Shown: piece by piece, positions 7,776 through 16,343 of the stretch
Layout: every line of letters starts with the position of its first letter
How positions within the stretch are numbered: the stretch's first letter is position 1
Source of the DNA: Bacillota bacterium
GTDB taxonomy: Bacteria; Bacillota; Clostridia; Acetivibrionales; DTU013
DNA: 31,929 nt
Assembly: GCA_023411645.1 (NCBI GenBank)
Contig: JAEYON010000021.1
Coordinates: 1-31,929 of the forward strand
Direction of reading: 5' to 3'
The notes under the pieces: generated by a model
What the model was told of the DNA's origin: nothing
Databases searched by the model: none
What the model saw: only the letters and a program-made list of their open reading frames with translations
Program-made: the position numbers and the translations under genes

Positions 7776-7840
7776 GTTTGCGGCAAAATGTAAAATGGAC
7801 GGTTGAGTTTGGCTTGTATATGGGCTAAGGGGGAATTCTT

Positions 7841-9577
7841 TTGAAACGACTATTAAAATTAATGAAAAAGCAATGGCTGACCTACACCATAGCAATGATA
7901 GCACTGCTTGCATCTATCTCACTGGATATGTTTAACCCTCGTCTTGTAGGAGAAATCATCGACAGAGTAATAATAAGCGGAGAAATGGATTACCTTCGAC
8001 CTGCATTGATGGCACTGTTGGCAATCACAATCGGCCGTGCGGTTCTGGGTTATACCAAGGAATATGGGTTCGACATTTCAAGCTCAAAGGTCATTGTGGA
8101 CCTGAGGAAGAATCTGTTTGACCACATACAAAAGCAGTCGTTCTCATTTTTTGACGAGAACAACACAGGAGAGCTGATGTCTCGTATCAAGGAAGATACA
8201 GAGAATATCATGAACGCTATTTGTTACGGTGCGATGCTGTTTCTGGAGCAGGTTGTCTATTTTATCATTGCCTCCGTTATCCTTTTTACAATCAACTGGA
8301 AACTGACATTAATCAGTCTGGTGACAATGCCCATCATTGAGTATGTGGTGTTCAAACTGGAAAAGCAAGTTGGGATGACGTATGGGAAAATCAGTGATCA
8401 AAGGGCACTTCTCAATACGACAGCGGAACAAAACATTTCCGGTGTGAGGGTAGTTAAGGCATTCGGAAGAGAAAAACACGAGATCCAGAAGTTTCTCCGG
8501 CAAAATGAGGAGAATTACAGGATCAATCTTGAGCAGGCAATGGCCATGGCAAAGTACAACCCGCCCATCGAGTTTTTGTCAAATCTGGTGCTCGTTCTGG
8601 TAGTCAGCTTCGGAGGATATTTTGTCATCGGAGAAGAAATGACACTTGGGACGCTCGTTGCATTCAGCCATTATATTTTCATGCTGATATGGCCGATGCG
8701 CATGATGGGATGGCTGACAAATCTTCTTGCGCAGTGTACTGCCTCCATAAAGAAAGTGGAAAAGATATTCAATGAAGAGCCGGCAATAAAAAATTGCGAG
8801 GCTCCGATTGCACCCGTTGAGTTTCGCGGGCATGTGGAATTCAGGAATGTCAGCTTCGATTTTTCCGGTGCAACCGTACTGAAGGATGTCTGCATCGATG
8901 CAAGACCCGGCAGTACGATAGCGATTATGGGTATCACTGGCGCGGGAAAAAGTTCGCTTGTGAACCTAATTGGCAGGTATTATGATTGCTCGGCCGGGAA
9001 GGTGTGCTTTGACGGCAATGATGTAAAGGAAATGGATTTATTTCTGCTCAGGAAAAATGTATCGGTTGTCATGCAGGAAACCTTCCTGTTTTCCGACACC
9101 ATTGAAGAAAATATCCGGTTTGGTACTGAAGGTGTTTCCGAAGATGAGTTTATGGCAGCTTGCAGAGATTCAATGGTGGATGAGTTTGTATCACAGCTCC
9201 CGGATGGCTACCAAACTGTCATAGGTGAGCGAGGGATTGGGCTTTCCGGCGGCCAGAAGCAGAGGATATCCATAGCAAGGGCTCTGGTCAGGAAAGCGAG
9301 CGTACTGGTGATGGATGACTCTACATCCGCATTGGACATGGAAACGGAATATGCAATACAGAAGGCCATGGAGCGCAGGAAGGGCATTACGCGGTTTATC
9401 ATCGCACATAGGGTATCCGCGGTAAAAAATGCTGATGAGATCCTCTGCTTTGACGGCGGGAGAATAGTCGAACGGGGCACTCATCAGGAGCTTCTAAACC
9501 AGAGAGGATATTATTATGACACATATTGCGAGCAGTACCGCGACTTCGTGGATGCGCTTGAAAAAGAGGTGGTATAA
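7841..9577 (+). CDS. ABC exporter half-transporter, subunit with degenerate catalytic site
   Basis: 578 residues with the exporter layout: six-helix membrane domain (about 1-310) then ATPase domain (about 325-578). Walker A is GITGAGKS (364-371), the Q-loop Q is in VVMQETFLF, the signature is canonical LSGGQ (468-472), and the H-loop His is 523. Walker B reads VLVMDD, so Asp493 replaces the catalytic Glu, as in the non-canonical subunit of heterodimeric exporters such as BmrC, LmrC and TM287. The start is TTG at 7841, seven bases after AAGGGGG. The next gene overlaps by one base (TAATG), so the two subunits are translated together. Likely role: drug, peptide or lipid export as a heterodimer; substrate unknown. 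Expression probably depends on the leader. Confidence 0.93.
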   Translation: MKRLLKLMKKQWLTYTIAMIALLASISLDMFNPRLVGEIIDRVIISGEMDYLRPALMALLAITIGRAVLGYTKEYGFDISSSKVIVDLRKNLFDHIQKQSFSFFDENNTGELMSRIKEDTENIMNAICYGAMLFLEQVVYFIIASVILFTINWKLTLISLVTMPIIEYVVFKLEKQVGMTYGKISDQRALLNTTAEQNISGVRVVKAFGREKHEIQKFLRQNEENYRINLEQAMAMAKYNPPIEFLSNLVLVLVVSFGGYFVIGEEMTLGTLVAFSHYIFMLIWPMRMMGWLTNLLAQCTASIKKVEKIFNEEPAIKNCEAPIAPVEFRGHVEFRNVSFDFSGATVLKDVCIDARPGSTIAIMGITGAGKSSLVNLIGRYYDCSAGKVCFDGNDVKEMDLFLLRKNVSVVMQETFLFSDTIEENIRFGTEGVSEDEFMAACRDSMVDEFVSQLPDGYQTVIGERGIGLSGGQKQRISIARALVRKASVLVMDDSTSALDMETEYAIQKAMERRKGITRFIIAHRVSAVKNADEILCFDGGRIVERGTHQELLNQRGYYYDTYCEQYRDFVDALEKEVV

Positions 9578-11370
9578 TGCCAATCAATAATTTTAAAGAT
9601 GATGAGAAATTAGAACAAAGTTTAAACATAACAATAGTAAAAAGACTTCTGGCATACCTGAAGCCATATGGCGGCGCAGTTGTCAAGACTTTGGCGCTCA
9701 TGCTGACTGCCATTGCGGTCGAGCTTTTTAACCCCTATTTTATGAAGCTGGGGATTGATAAGTATATCAAAATGGGAGACTGGCAAAATCTGTTGATTCT
9801 TGGCGGGATTATGATACTGGCTAATGCGCTGGCAATGATATGCTCGCGCTTCAGAATCATTATCATGGGTAAAGTATCAAACAGCATCTTAACGACGATA
9901 CGTCAACAGTTGTATACACATATCCAGAAGCTGTCCTTTTCATTTTTTGATAACAGGCCGACGGGAAAAATACTTGCACGTATTATCGGTGATGTTAATT
10001 CACTTAACGATTTGTTCACCAACAGTGTTACCAGTTTGATCCCTGAGCTTATAAAAATCGCTTCGGTTATTGTGATAATGATGGTAATGAACTACAGGCT
10101 TGCTTTAGTTGCTCTGGCGACGCTTCCTGTTATGATGCTGGTTATGTTCACAGTTTCTATAGTATCAAGGAAGAGATGGCAGGTATTTAGGAAAAAGGCT
10201 TCAAACCTGAATGCATTCACTCACGAAGACTTTTCCGGGATTAGGGTCGTGCAGAGCTTTGCCGCAGAAAAGAATACATCTGCTATGTTCCTTAAGCTAT
10301 GCAATGACTGGAGAAAGGCCTTTGTCAGGGCAGTACGAATGAACGACTTCTTCTGGCCTACTGTAGAAATGTCGTGGGGTGTTGGGACGATTCTTGTCTT
10401 TTGGCTTGGAGCGACCCTGATTGAAACAAATACGATTACTCCGGGCCTGCTTGTGGCGTTTACAAGCTATGTATCAATGTTCTGGCAACCGATAATGAAC
10501 ATCAGCAATTTCTATAATCAGCTTGTCACCAATATGTCGGGAGCGGAAAGAATTTTTGAGATCCTTGACATAGAACCGGACATCAAGGACAGACTCAACT
10601 CAACAGTTATGCCTAAAATCCGGGGAGACGTTTCTTTCCGAAATGTAACTTTTGGGTATGATGAGGGCCAGCAGGTGCTAAAGAATGTCAGCTTTGATGT
10701 GAAAGCAGGTCAGACAATTGCGCTTGTCGGATCGACGGGAGCCGGCAAAACAACAGTTGTAAATCTGATCAGCAGGTTTTATGAAGTCACTGCCGGAAGT
10801 GTGCTGATAGATGGATTCAATCTGAACAATGTTACATTGGAGAGCCTAAGGAGTCAGATTGGCTTGATGCCTCAGGATACATTCCTGTTTTCGACTACAA
10901 TAAAGGAGAATCTGCGTTATGGCAAGCTCGACGCGACGGACGAGGAGATCATTGCAGCGGCGAAAGCAGTGTCGGCTCACGACTTTATAATGAGGCTGGA
11001 GAAGGGGTACGATACTGACGTAAATGAAAGAGGAACCAGGCTATCGGCTGGACAGCGGCAATTGATTGCCTTTGCCAGAACACTGCTTGCAAATCCACGT
11101 ATCTTGATACTTGATGAAGCAACGGCAAGCATCGATACGCATACAGAGCGTTTGGTACAGCAGGGTATTAAAAAACTTCTGCAGGGGAGGACCTCCTTTG
11201 TAATTGCCCACAGGCTTTCGACGATACGCAATGCCGACTGGATTATGGTAGTGGAAGACGGCGGGATAGTTGAGAGAGGCACCCATGAGGAGCTCATCCG
11301 CCTCCAGGGTCAGTATTATAACCTGTATACATCACAGTTCAAGTTCTTAAACGATGAGGAGGCAGTTTAG
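9577..11370 (+). CDS. ABC exporter half-transporter, catalytic subunit
   Basis: 597 residues, again with an N-terminal six-helix domain (about 20-325) and a C-terminal ATPase domain (about 345-585). Walker A is GSTGAGKT (385-392), Q-loop Q in LMPQDTFLF, Walker B ILILDE with the normal catalytic Glu514, and H-loop His545. The signature is LSAGQ (489-493) in place of LSGGQ. This pairs with the first subunit exactly as in heterodimeric exporters: the site made of this subunit's Walker motifs and the partner's LSGGQ is competent, and the other site is degenerate. Compared with the partner there is an N-terminal extension of about 15 residues, like BmrD-type subunits. The ATG lies within the stop of the upstream gene. 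Confidence 0.93.
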   Translation: MPINNFKDDEKLEQSLNITIVKRLLAYLKPYGGAVVKTLALMLTAIAVELFNPYFMKLGIDKYIKMGDWQNLLILGGIMILANALAMICSRFRIIIMGKVSNSILTTIRQQLYTHIQKLSFSFFDNRPTGKILARIIGDVNSLNDLFTNSVTSLIPELIKIASVIVIMMVMNYRLALVALATLPVMMLVMFTVSIVSRKRWQVFRKKASNLNAFTHEDFSGIRVVQSFAAEKNTSAMFLKLCNDWRKAFVRAVRMNDFFWPTVEMSWGVGTILVFWLGATLIETNTITPGLLVAFTSYVSMFWQPIMNISNFYNQLVTNMSGAERIFEILDIEPDIKDRLNSTVMPKIRGDVSFRNVTFGYDEGQQVLKNVSFDVKAGQTIALVGSTGAGKTTVVNLISRFYEVTAGSVLIDGFNLNNVTLESLRSQIGLMPQDTFLFSTTIKENLRYGKLDATDEEIIAAAKAVSAHDFIMRLEKGYDTDVNERGTRLSAGQRQLIAFARTLLANPRILILDEATASIDTHTERLVQQGIKKLLQGRTSFVIAHRLSTIRNADWIMVVEDGGIVERGTHEELIRLQGQYYNLYTSQFKFLNDEEAV

Positions 11371-11509
11371 GGCAATCGGCGTGAAATTCTGTTTTGAATG
11401 ATTATAAAATGCAACCGGGGGTATTATAGTATCATGACACGTAACAGTAAATAAACCCACTCGTTAGAATAAAGCAGTGAGTTAAAAGTGGTATGAGGGG
11501 GAGAGGTTT

Positions 11510-12187
11510 ATGGTGCTAAAAAATAAAAGTGAGTTTTTGAAGAAAAGCACGGTAACACTGGATGAGATATATGACATACTATCATCATTGCCCGCACTGC
11601 CTCTGGATGAATTGCCTTGTGACAAGACAGCTCTAGTTATAATCGATATGATAAATGGTTTTGCCAGAGAGGGCACACTCCAAAGTCCCAGGGTAGAGGC
11701 ATTGATACCCTCTATTGCAGCTCTGTCGAAGGAATGTGGCAGGAGGGAGATTGCCAGGCTGGCTTTTGCGGATAATCATACACAAGCATCTCCCGAGTTT
11801 GATTCATACCCGGCTCATTGTCTTGCAGGTACTTCAGAGAGTGAAATAGTAGATGAGCTGAAGTCTATAGGAGGCTATCAGCTCATACCCAAGAACTCAA
11901 CGAATGGATTTTTAGAGGATGAGTTTTCACAATGGATAAAGCATAACAGTCACATCAGAAACTTTATCGTGGCAGGTGATTGTACGGACATTTGTATTCA
12001 ACAATTCGCAGTAACGTTAAAGACCTGGTTTAACATGAAAAATGAACCGTCTCGCATCGTAGTTCCGATAAATCTGGTCGACACATATGATTTAGGACTG
12101 CACGACGCTGACCTGCTCAATGTGTCAGTGTTATTCAGCATGCAGGTAAGTGGGATTGAACTGGTATCGCATATCAGATTTGATTGA
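11510..12187 (+). CDS. Nicotinamidase-like isochorismatase-family cysteine hydrolase
   Basis: 225 residues. The expected Asp-Lys-Cys triad is visible: D46 in LVIIDMINGFAREG, K128 in LIPKNSTNGF, and C162 in GDCTDICIQQFA. The metal or substrate segment FADNHTQAS followed by YPAHCLAGT resembles the nicotinamidase pattern (D-x-H and P-x-H-C-x-x-G-T). The gene lies 64 bp upstream of nicotinate phosphoribosyltransferase, which would use nicotinate made by this enzyme; that context supports nicotinamide deamidation in NAD salvage over other members of the family. About 35 residues precede the hydrolase core, which is longer than in E. coli PncA. Start is ATG with GAGGGGGAGAGG just upstream. Confidence 0.8.
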   Translation: MVLKNKSEFLKKSTVTLDEIYDILSSLPALPLDELPCDKTALVIIDMINGFAREGTLQSPRVEALIPSIAALSKECGRREIARLAFADNHTQASPEFDSYPAHCLAGTSESEIVDELKSIGGYQLIPKNSTNGFLEDEFSQWIKHNSHIRNFIVAGDCTDICIQQFAVTLKTWFNMKNEPSRIVVPINLVDTYDLGLHDADLLNVSVLFSMQVSGIELVSHIRFD

Positions 12188-12251
12188 TAGGATAAGTAAT
12201 GCAGGGATTGAGAGACAGTGATTGTAAGTGATCAATTCTGGAGGGGTTTCT

Positions 12252-13694
12252 TTGAACAATGTAAATTTAACTATGCTGACGGACTTTTATGAGATCACGA
12301 TGGCTAATGGCTACCTGTACAATGGTCTTAAAGACAAAATTGCCTATTTTGATATGTTTTTCAGAAAAGTGCCTGACGATGGTGGGTTCGCGATTATGGC
12401 AGGGATTGAACAGTTTATTGATTATGTAAGGAATATAAGCTTCGAGGAACGGGATTTGGAGTATTTGCGAAGCAAAGGCCAATTTTCGGAGGATTTCATT
12501 GAATACTTGAAGAGTTTTCAGTTTACCTGCGATGTGTGGGCTATTCCCGAAGGCACGCCGATTTTCCCGAATGAGCCGATAGTAACAGTCAGAGGTCCTG
12601 TCATTGAAGCACAGTTTATTGAAACAATGCTTTTGCTGACAATTAATCACCAAAGTTTGATTGCGACAAAGGCGAACAGGATTGTTCGCGCGGCTGAAGG
12701 CAGAGCGGTCATGGAGTTTGGCTCCCGACGGGCACAAGGAAGCAGCGGCGCTGTTGACGGAGCACGGGCGGCGTTTATCGGCGGATGCGCAGGGACCTCA
12801 TGTACAATGGCAGACCGGGATTATGGCATACCCGCGCTTGGTACCATGGCTCACAGCTGGATCCAGATGTTCCCCACCGAGCTTGAGTCCTTTAAGGCAT
12901 ATGCAAGAACATACCCGTCCAATTGTACACTTCTGGTTGATACATATAATGTTTTAAAGTCAGGCGTACCTAATGCTATCACGGCCTTCAATGAAGAGTT
13001 GGTGCCAAGGGGATTCAGGCCAAAGGGTATCAGAATCGACTCCGGCGACATTACCTACCTATCAACGAGGGCAAGAAAGATGCTTGACGAGGCCGGGTTT
13101 GAGGATTGTGCCATCGTTGCGTCAAATTCGCTTGATGAATATATCATACAGAATATTCTTGTACAAGGCGCAAAGGTCGACCTTTTTGGGGTAGGCGAGA
13201 GGCTTATCACTTCGAGGTCCGAGCCTGTGTTTGGCGGAGTATATAAATTGAGCGCCATTGAGGAAAATGGCCAAATTATCCCGAAGATTAAACTAAGCGA
13301 AAATGTCGGTAAGATCACGAACCCAGGATTCAAACAGGTATGGAGGCTTTTTAACAAAAGGGACGGGAAGGCCATAGCCGATGTGATCACACTGAATGAT
13401 GAAATAATAAACGAAAACGAGCCATATGAGCTTTTTGATCCTGAGTTTACCTGGAAAAGAAAGACGGTATCGAATTTCTATGCAAAAAAACTTATGACCC
13501 AACTGTTCTCAAATGGTAAATGTGTTTATAAGAGTCCCAAAATAACTGACATACGGGACTTTTGTCTTAAACAGGTAGAATCACTGTGGGACGAGGTGAA
13601 ACGATTTGAGAATCCTCATGAATATTATGTGGATCTGTCCCAGCCCTTGTGGGATTTAAAGGACAAACTTCTTTATGAGTTTTCGATTAAATAA
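12252..13694 (+). CDS. pncB: Nicotinate phosphoribosyltransferase
   Basis: 480 residues. It begins NNVNLTMLTDFYEITMANGY, the typical start of Gram-positive-type nicotinate phosphoribosyltransferases, with EFGSRRAQGSSGAVDGARAA, SWIQMFPTE, LVDTYNVLKSG, GIRIDSGDI and DLFGVGERLITS as further family blocks. The enzyme joins nicotinate and PRPP to form nicotinate mononucleotide, with ATP hydrolysis. A TTG at 12252 is the best start: GGAGGGG at 12240-12246 is five bases upstream; the in-frame GTG at 12228 lies upstream of that Shine-Dalgarno. It follows the nicotinamidase-like gene and completes a two-step salvage pair, nicotinamide to nicotinate to NaMN. Confidence 0.93.
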   Translation: MNNVNLTMLTDFYEITMANGYLYNGLKDKIAYFDMFFRKVPDDGGFAIMAGIEQFIDYVRNISFEERDLEYLRSKGQFSEDFIEYLKSFQFTCDVWAIPEGTPIFPNEPIVTVRGPVIEAQFIETMLLLTINHQSLIATKANRIVRAAEGRAVMEFGSRRAQGSSGAVDGARAAFIGGCAGTSCTMADRDYGIPALGTMAHSWIQMFPTELESFKAYARTYPSNCTLLVDTYNVLKSGVPNAITAFNEELVPRGFRPKGIRIDSGDITYLSTRARKMLDEAGFEDCAIVASNSLDEYIIQNILVQGAKVDLFGVGERLITSRSEPVFGGVYKLSAIEENGQIIPKIKLSENVGKITNPGFKQVWRLFNKRDGKAIADVITLNDEIINENEPYELFDPEFTWKRKTVSNFYAKKLMTQLFSNGKCVYKSPKITDIRDFCLKQVESLWDEVKRFENPHEYYVDLSQPLWDLKDKLLYEFSIK

Positions 13695-13773
13695 TTTACT
13701 CAGTAGAGACGAGTCGTGACGAACTGTGATATTATATATTTAAATATGTATGAATCAAGGGGGAGGCATGAGC

Positions 13774-14211
13774 ATGTCATTTTTTAAGGAGTTCAAGGAA
13801 TTTGCAGTTAAAGGAAATGTAATAGATTTGGCAGTCGGCGTCATAATTGGCGGTGCTTTCGGTAAGATAGTCACTTCGCTTGTAAATGATGTTGTTATGC
13901 CTGTAATTACTCTGATAACAGGCAATGAGAGCTTTGAAAACCTTTTTATCGCTTTGGACGGGAAGAAGTATGATACAATAGCGGATGCGCAGGCGGTAGG
14001 CATAGCAACACTGAATTACGGAATGTTCATTTCAAATGTGGTTGATTTTCTGATCATTGCCTTTGTTATATTTATCTTTGTCAGACAGATCAACCGATTT
14101 AAGAAAAAACCGGCGCCGGCTCCTGTAACAACAAAGGATTGCCCTTATTGCCGCACCAGCATTCATCAGGAGGCAACAAAATGCCCGAACTGTACATCCG
14201 ACTTATCATAA
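13774..14211 (+). CDS. mscL: Large-conductance mechanosensitive channel with C-terminal zinc ribbon
   Basis: 145 residues. The N-terminal part is standard MscL: MSFFKEFKEFAVKGNVIDLA, then the pore helix VGVIIGGAFGKIVTSLVNDVVMP, a periplasmic loop and TM2 (NVVDFLIIAFVIFIFVRQ). The channel opens under membrane tension to release solutes in hypo-osmotic shock. After a KKKPAPAP linker, the cytoplasmic end carries CPYCRTSIHQEATKCPNC, two CxxC pairs forming a putative zinc ribbon, where typical MscL has a helical bundle. The start at 13774 is chosen because GGAGG lies seven bases before it; ATGs at 13750 and 13768 are in frame but poorly placed. Confidence 0.93.
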   Translation: MSFFKEFKEFAVKGNVIDLAVGVIIGGAFGKIVTSLVNDVVMPVITLITGNESFENLFIALDGKKYDTIADAQAVGIATLNYGMFISNVVDFLIIAFVIFIFVRQINRFKKKPAPAPVTTKDCPYCRTSIHQEATKCPNCTSDLS

Positions 14212-14255
14212 AGTATTTGCCGGTAGAAGACCGCAATGACTAAGGAGCGCAAAAC

Positions 14256-14993
14256 ATGGGCTTTTATGAGCAAATAGCGCCTTACTATGACTATATCTTT
14301 CCTGCGGGAGATGAGCAGCTTAAATTTTTACAAAAAGCGGCGGGTCTCCCGCCGAAAAGAATACTTGATGTTGCTTGCGGCTCCGGCGTATATTCGGTTG
14401 AGCTAGCACAATTAGGATACGAAGTGTGGGCGACTGACATAGATGCCGAAATGGTGCGCCTTGCCGGACAAAAGGGAATCGATAACAATGTTGAGATCAA
14501 AGCATTTACCTCAGACATGCGGCAACTGGACCAGCATATAGACGAGCAGTTTGATTGTATCTTCTGCATAGGAAACTCAATCGTGCATATTGGCAGTGCC
14601 GAATCCATATTATCTGCGGTTTTGCAGATGAAGAACCGGCTTGCCCTTGACGGAAAGCTACTGCTGCAGATCATTAATTTTGATCGTGTTCTTGCTAAAG
14701 GAGTAACCTCGTTGCCTACGATTTATAATCAAGAAATCAACCTCGAATTTCAGAGGAATTATATCAGAGATGACAACAGGGGATTGATTTATTTTGACAC
14801 AGTCTTAACTGTGAACAAGGACAATGAGCAAAACAGGTTTAAAAACCGGGTCGAGTTGTTCCCATTATTAGCCTTATCACTAAAAGAAATATTGACCAAA
14901 GCGGGGTTTCGTACAATCAATTTTTACGGCGGCTTCAATCAAGAGCCCTATATACCGGAGGAATCATTCCTGTTAGTAACAGAGGCGTTCTGA
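14256..14993 (+). CDS. Class I SAM-dependent methyltransferase
   Basis: 245 residues. Motif I is ILDVACGSGVYSVELAQLG (glycine-rich SAM site), followed by VWATDID (acidic residue for the ribose) and FDCIFCIGNSIVHI (motif IV region). The fold is the Rossmann-type small-molecule or general methyltransferase (Methyltransf_25/11 type). The substrate cannot be read from the sequence. AAGGAG lies about nine bases before the ATG. It is 44 bp downstream of mscL and is followed at once by the acetyltransferase gene, so these probably share a transcript. Confidence 0.85.
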   Translation: MGFYEQIAPYYDYIFPAGDEQLKFLQKAAGLPPKRILDVACGSGVYSVELAQLGYEVWATDIDAEMVRLAGQKGIDNNVEIKAFTSDMRQLDQHIDEQFDCIFCIGNSIVHIGSAESILSAVLQMKNRLALDGKLLLQIINFDRVLAKGVTSLPTIYNQEINLEFQRNYIRDDNRGLIYFDTVLTVNKDNEQNRFKNRVELFPLLALSLKEILTKAGFRTINFYGGFNQEPYIPEESFLLVTEAF

Positions 14994-15036
14994 TTTGGGG
15001 ACGGTTTTCAATAGTGTAAAGGAGAGACGTTATTTA

Positions 15037-15474
15037 ATGATAGAGATTCATAAGGTGAAGGACAAAAAAGAAATGGATTTGGTCCATGAGATTAGACGCG
15101 AAGTATTCATAAATGAGCAGGGAGTTCCTGAGGAGTTGGAAATGGATGAATTGGATCAGGAGGCTGTTCATGTTTTAGCTTATGTAGATGGTATCCCTGC
15201 CGGCTGTGGTAGAATGATAATTGATGGGGATTATGCCAAGATCGGCAGGGTTGCGGTCAAAAAAAATATGCGCAGAAACGGGATTGGCACAGGAATATGC
15301 AAATTATTAATTGCGTTAGCAGAAGATAGTTGCATAAATAGCATTTTTGTTAATGCCCAGCTCTCAGCAGTGAATTTCTACACCAGCCTAGGATTTGAAG
15401 GAGAAGGCGGCACTTTTTTCGAAGCGGGTATTGAACATGTTAAAATGGTGAAAGCACTGCACCATCCGTGCTGA
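15037..15474 (+). CDS. GNAT-family N-acetyltransferase (ElaA/YjcF-like)
   Basis: 145 residues. The segment REVFINEQGVPEELEMDELD is characteristic of the ElaA/YjcF branch of GNAT enzymes; the acetyl-CoA site is IGRVAVKKNMRRNGIGTGI, matching the R/Q-x-x-G-x-G/A pattern, and NFYTSLGFEGEG is the typical end. The acceptor is unknown. The ATG at 15037 has AAGGAGA about eleven bases upstream; an in-frame TTG at 14995 would add 14 residues that do not belong to the family. The 3' end overlaps the convergent ferredoxin-type gene by 35 bp. Confidence 0.85.
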   Translation: MIEIHKVKDKKEMDLVHEIRREVFINEQGVPEELEMDELDQEAVHVLAYVDGIPAGCGRMIIDGDYAKIGRVAVKKNMRRNGIGTGICKLLIALAEDSCINSIFVNAQLSAVNFYTSLGFEGEGGTFFEAGIEHVKMVKALHHPC

Positions 15475-16222
15475 TTGTGACAACATTCCACGGGATCATT
15501 TTCCCGCTGTCTACCAATGCATTTTTAACAGCGTTTACTATGCCGCCGCAGCAAGGGACTTCCATACGAAGGACTGTTACACTCTTAATATTATGGCTTG
15601 CAAGAATCTGTGCCAGCTTCTTTGAGTAATCAACCTCATCCAGTTTTGGACATCCGATCAGAGTTATTTTACCCTTCATGAAGTCATTATGAATGTTTGC
15701 ATACGCAAAGGCTGTGCAATCAGCTGCAATCAACAGATGAGCGTTGTTGAAATATGGTGCATTTACCGGGACAAGCTTAATCTGGCAAGGCCATTGACCA
15801 AGCTGTGATTCTGGCCTTGCAGCAGTTATACCTGTCTGAGGCTGAGAGCTTGATGCTACCGGATTATCAATCTTTTCTCTGCTGATGACGCGTGCACGTG
15901 AGCCAGGACATCCGCAGCTTAACTGTGTTGGTGCTGCGGGAGCATTCTCCGGCAAAGGGACGTTTCTTTCTTCCATAAGGGTATTTTTTCCCATGCGTTC
16001 TTTTACCGCTTCTTCATCAAAATCTGCAGCTTCTCTTTCCTCAATGGTTATTGCACCCGTTGGACATTCAGGCAGACAGTTGCCTAATCCATCACAATAG
16101 ATATCAGAAATTAGCTTTGCCTTTCCTTCAACTAATTGCAGTGCGCTTTCGTGACATGCATTTATACACAGCCCGCAGCCATTACATTTTTCCTCGTTAA
16201 TTTTTATTATTTTTCTTATCAT
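15440..16222 (-). CDS. Dicluster [4Fe-4S] ferredoxin-type protein with long C-terminal domain
   Basis: 260 residues. Residues about 5-65 hold two cluster motifs: CNGCGLCINACHE and CDGLGNCLPECPTGAI. A linker with CGCPGSRAR follows, then a domain of about 120 residues (LLIAADCTAFAYANIH, LIGCPKLDEVDYSKKL, EVPCCGGIV) with more cysteines (CGCPG, DC, GCP, PCC). This two-part protein is common in anaerobes, usually annotated only as a 4Fe-4S binding protein; an electron-transfer or redox-sensing role is inferred. The start at 16222 (MIRKIIKINEEKC) has AAGGAG eight bases before it, while the further upstream ATGs have the Shine-Dalgarno too close or absent. Confidence 0.85.
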   Translation of the reverse strand: MIRKIIKINEEKCNGCGLCINACHESALQLVEGKAKLISDIYCDGLGNCLPECPTGAITIEEREAADFDEEAVKERMGKNTLMEERNVPLPENAPAAPTQLSCGCPGSRARVISREKIDNPVASSSQPQTGITAARPESQLGQWPCQIKLVPVNAPYFNNAHLLIAADCTAFAYANIHNDFMKGKITLIGCPKLDEVDYSKKLAQILASHNIKSVTVLRMEVPCCGGIVNAVKNALVDSGKMIPWNVVTISTDGAVLSPF

Positions 16223-16288
16223 ATACATTTCTCCTTGCAACATTTATTTACGCTGTCTCAATTGTAGTGTAAAAGCATGATTAATTCG

Positions 16289-16302
16289 GTAACTAATGTT
16301 AC
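16289..16302. promoter_or_regulatory. Inverted repeat upstream of ferredoxin-type gene
   Basis: GTAAC (16289-16293), TAAT, GTTAC (16298-16302) is a perfect 5+5 inverted repeat. It lies in the 121-bp gap between the DUF1538 gene end and the ferredoxin-type gene start; on the minus strand it follows a TTGCAC that could be a -35. It may be an operator. It does not match Fnr or Rex consensus. Confidence 0.3.
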
Positions 16303-16343
16303 GAATAATAAATAATGTGCAATGTTGAGAAATGTCTCATGTT

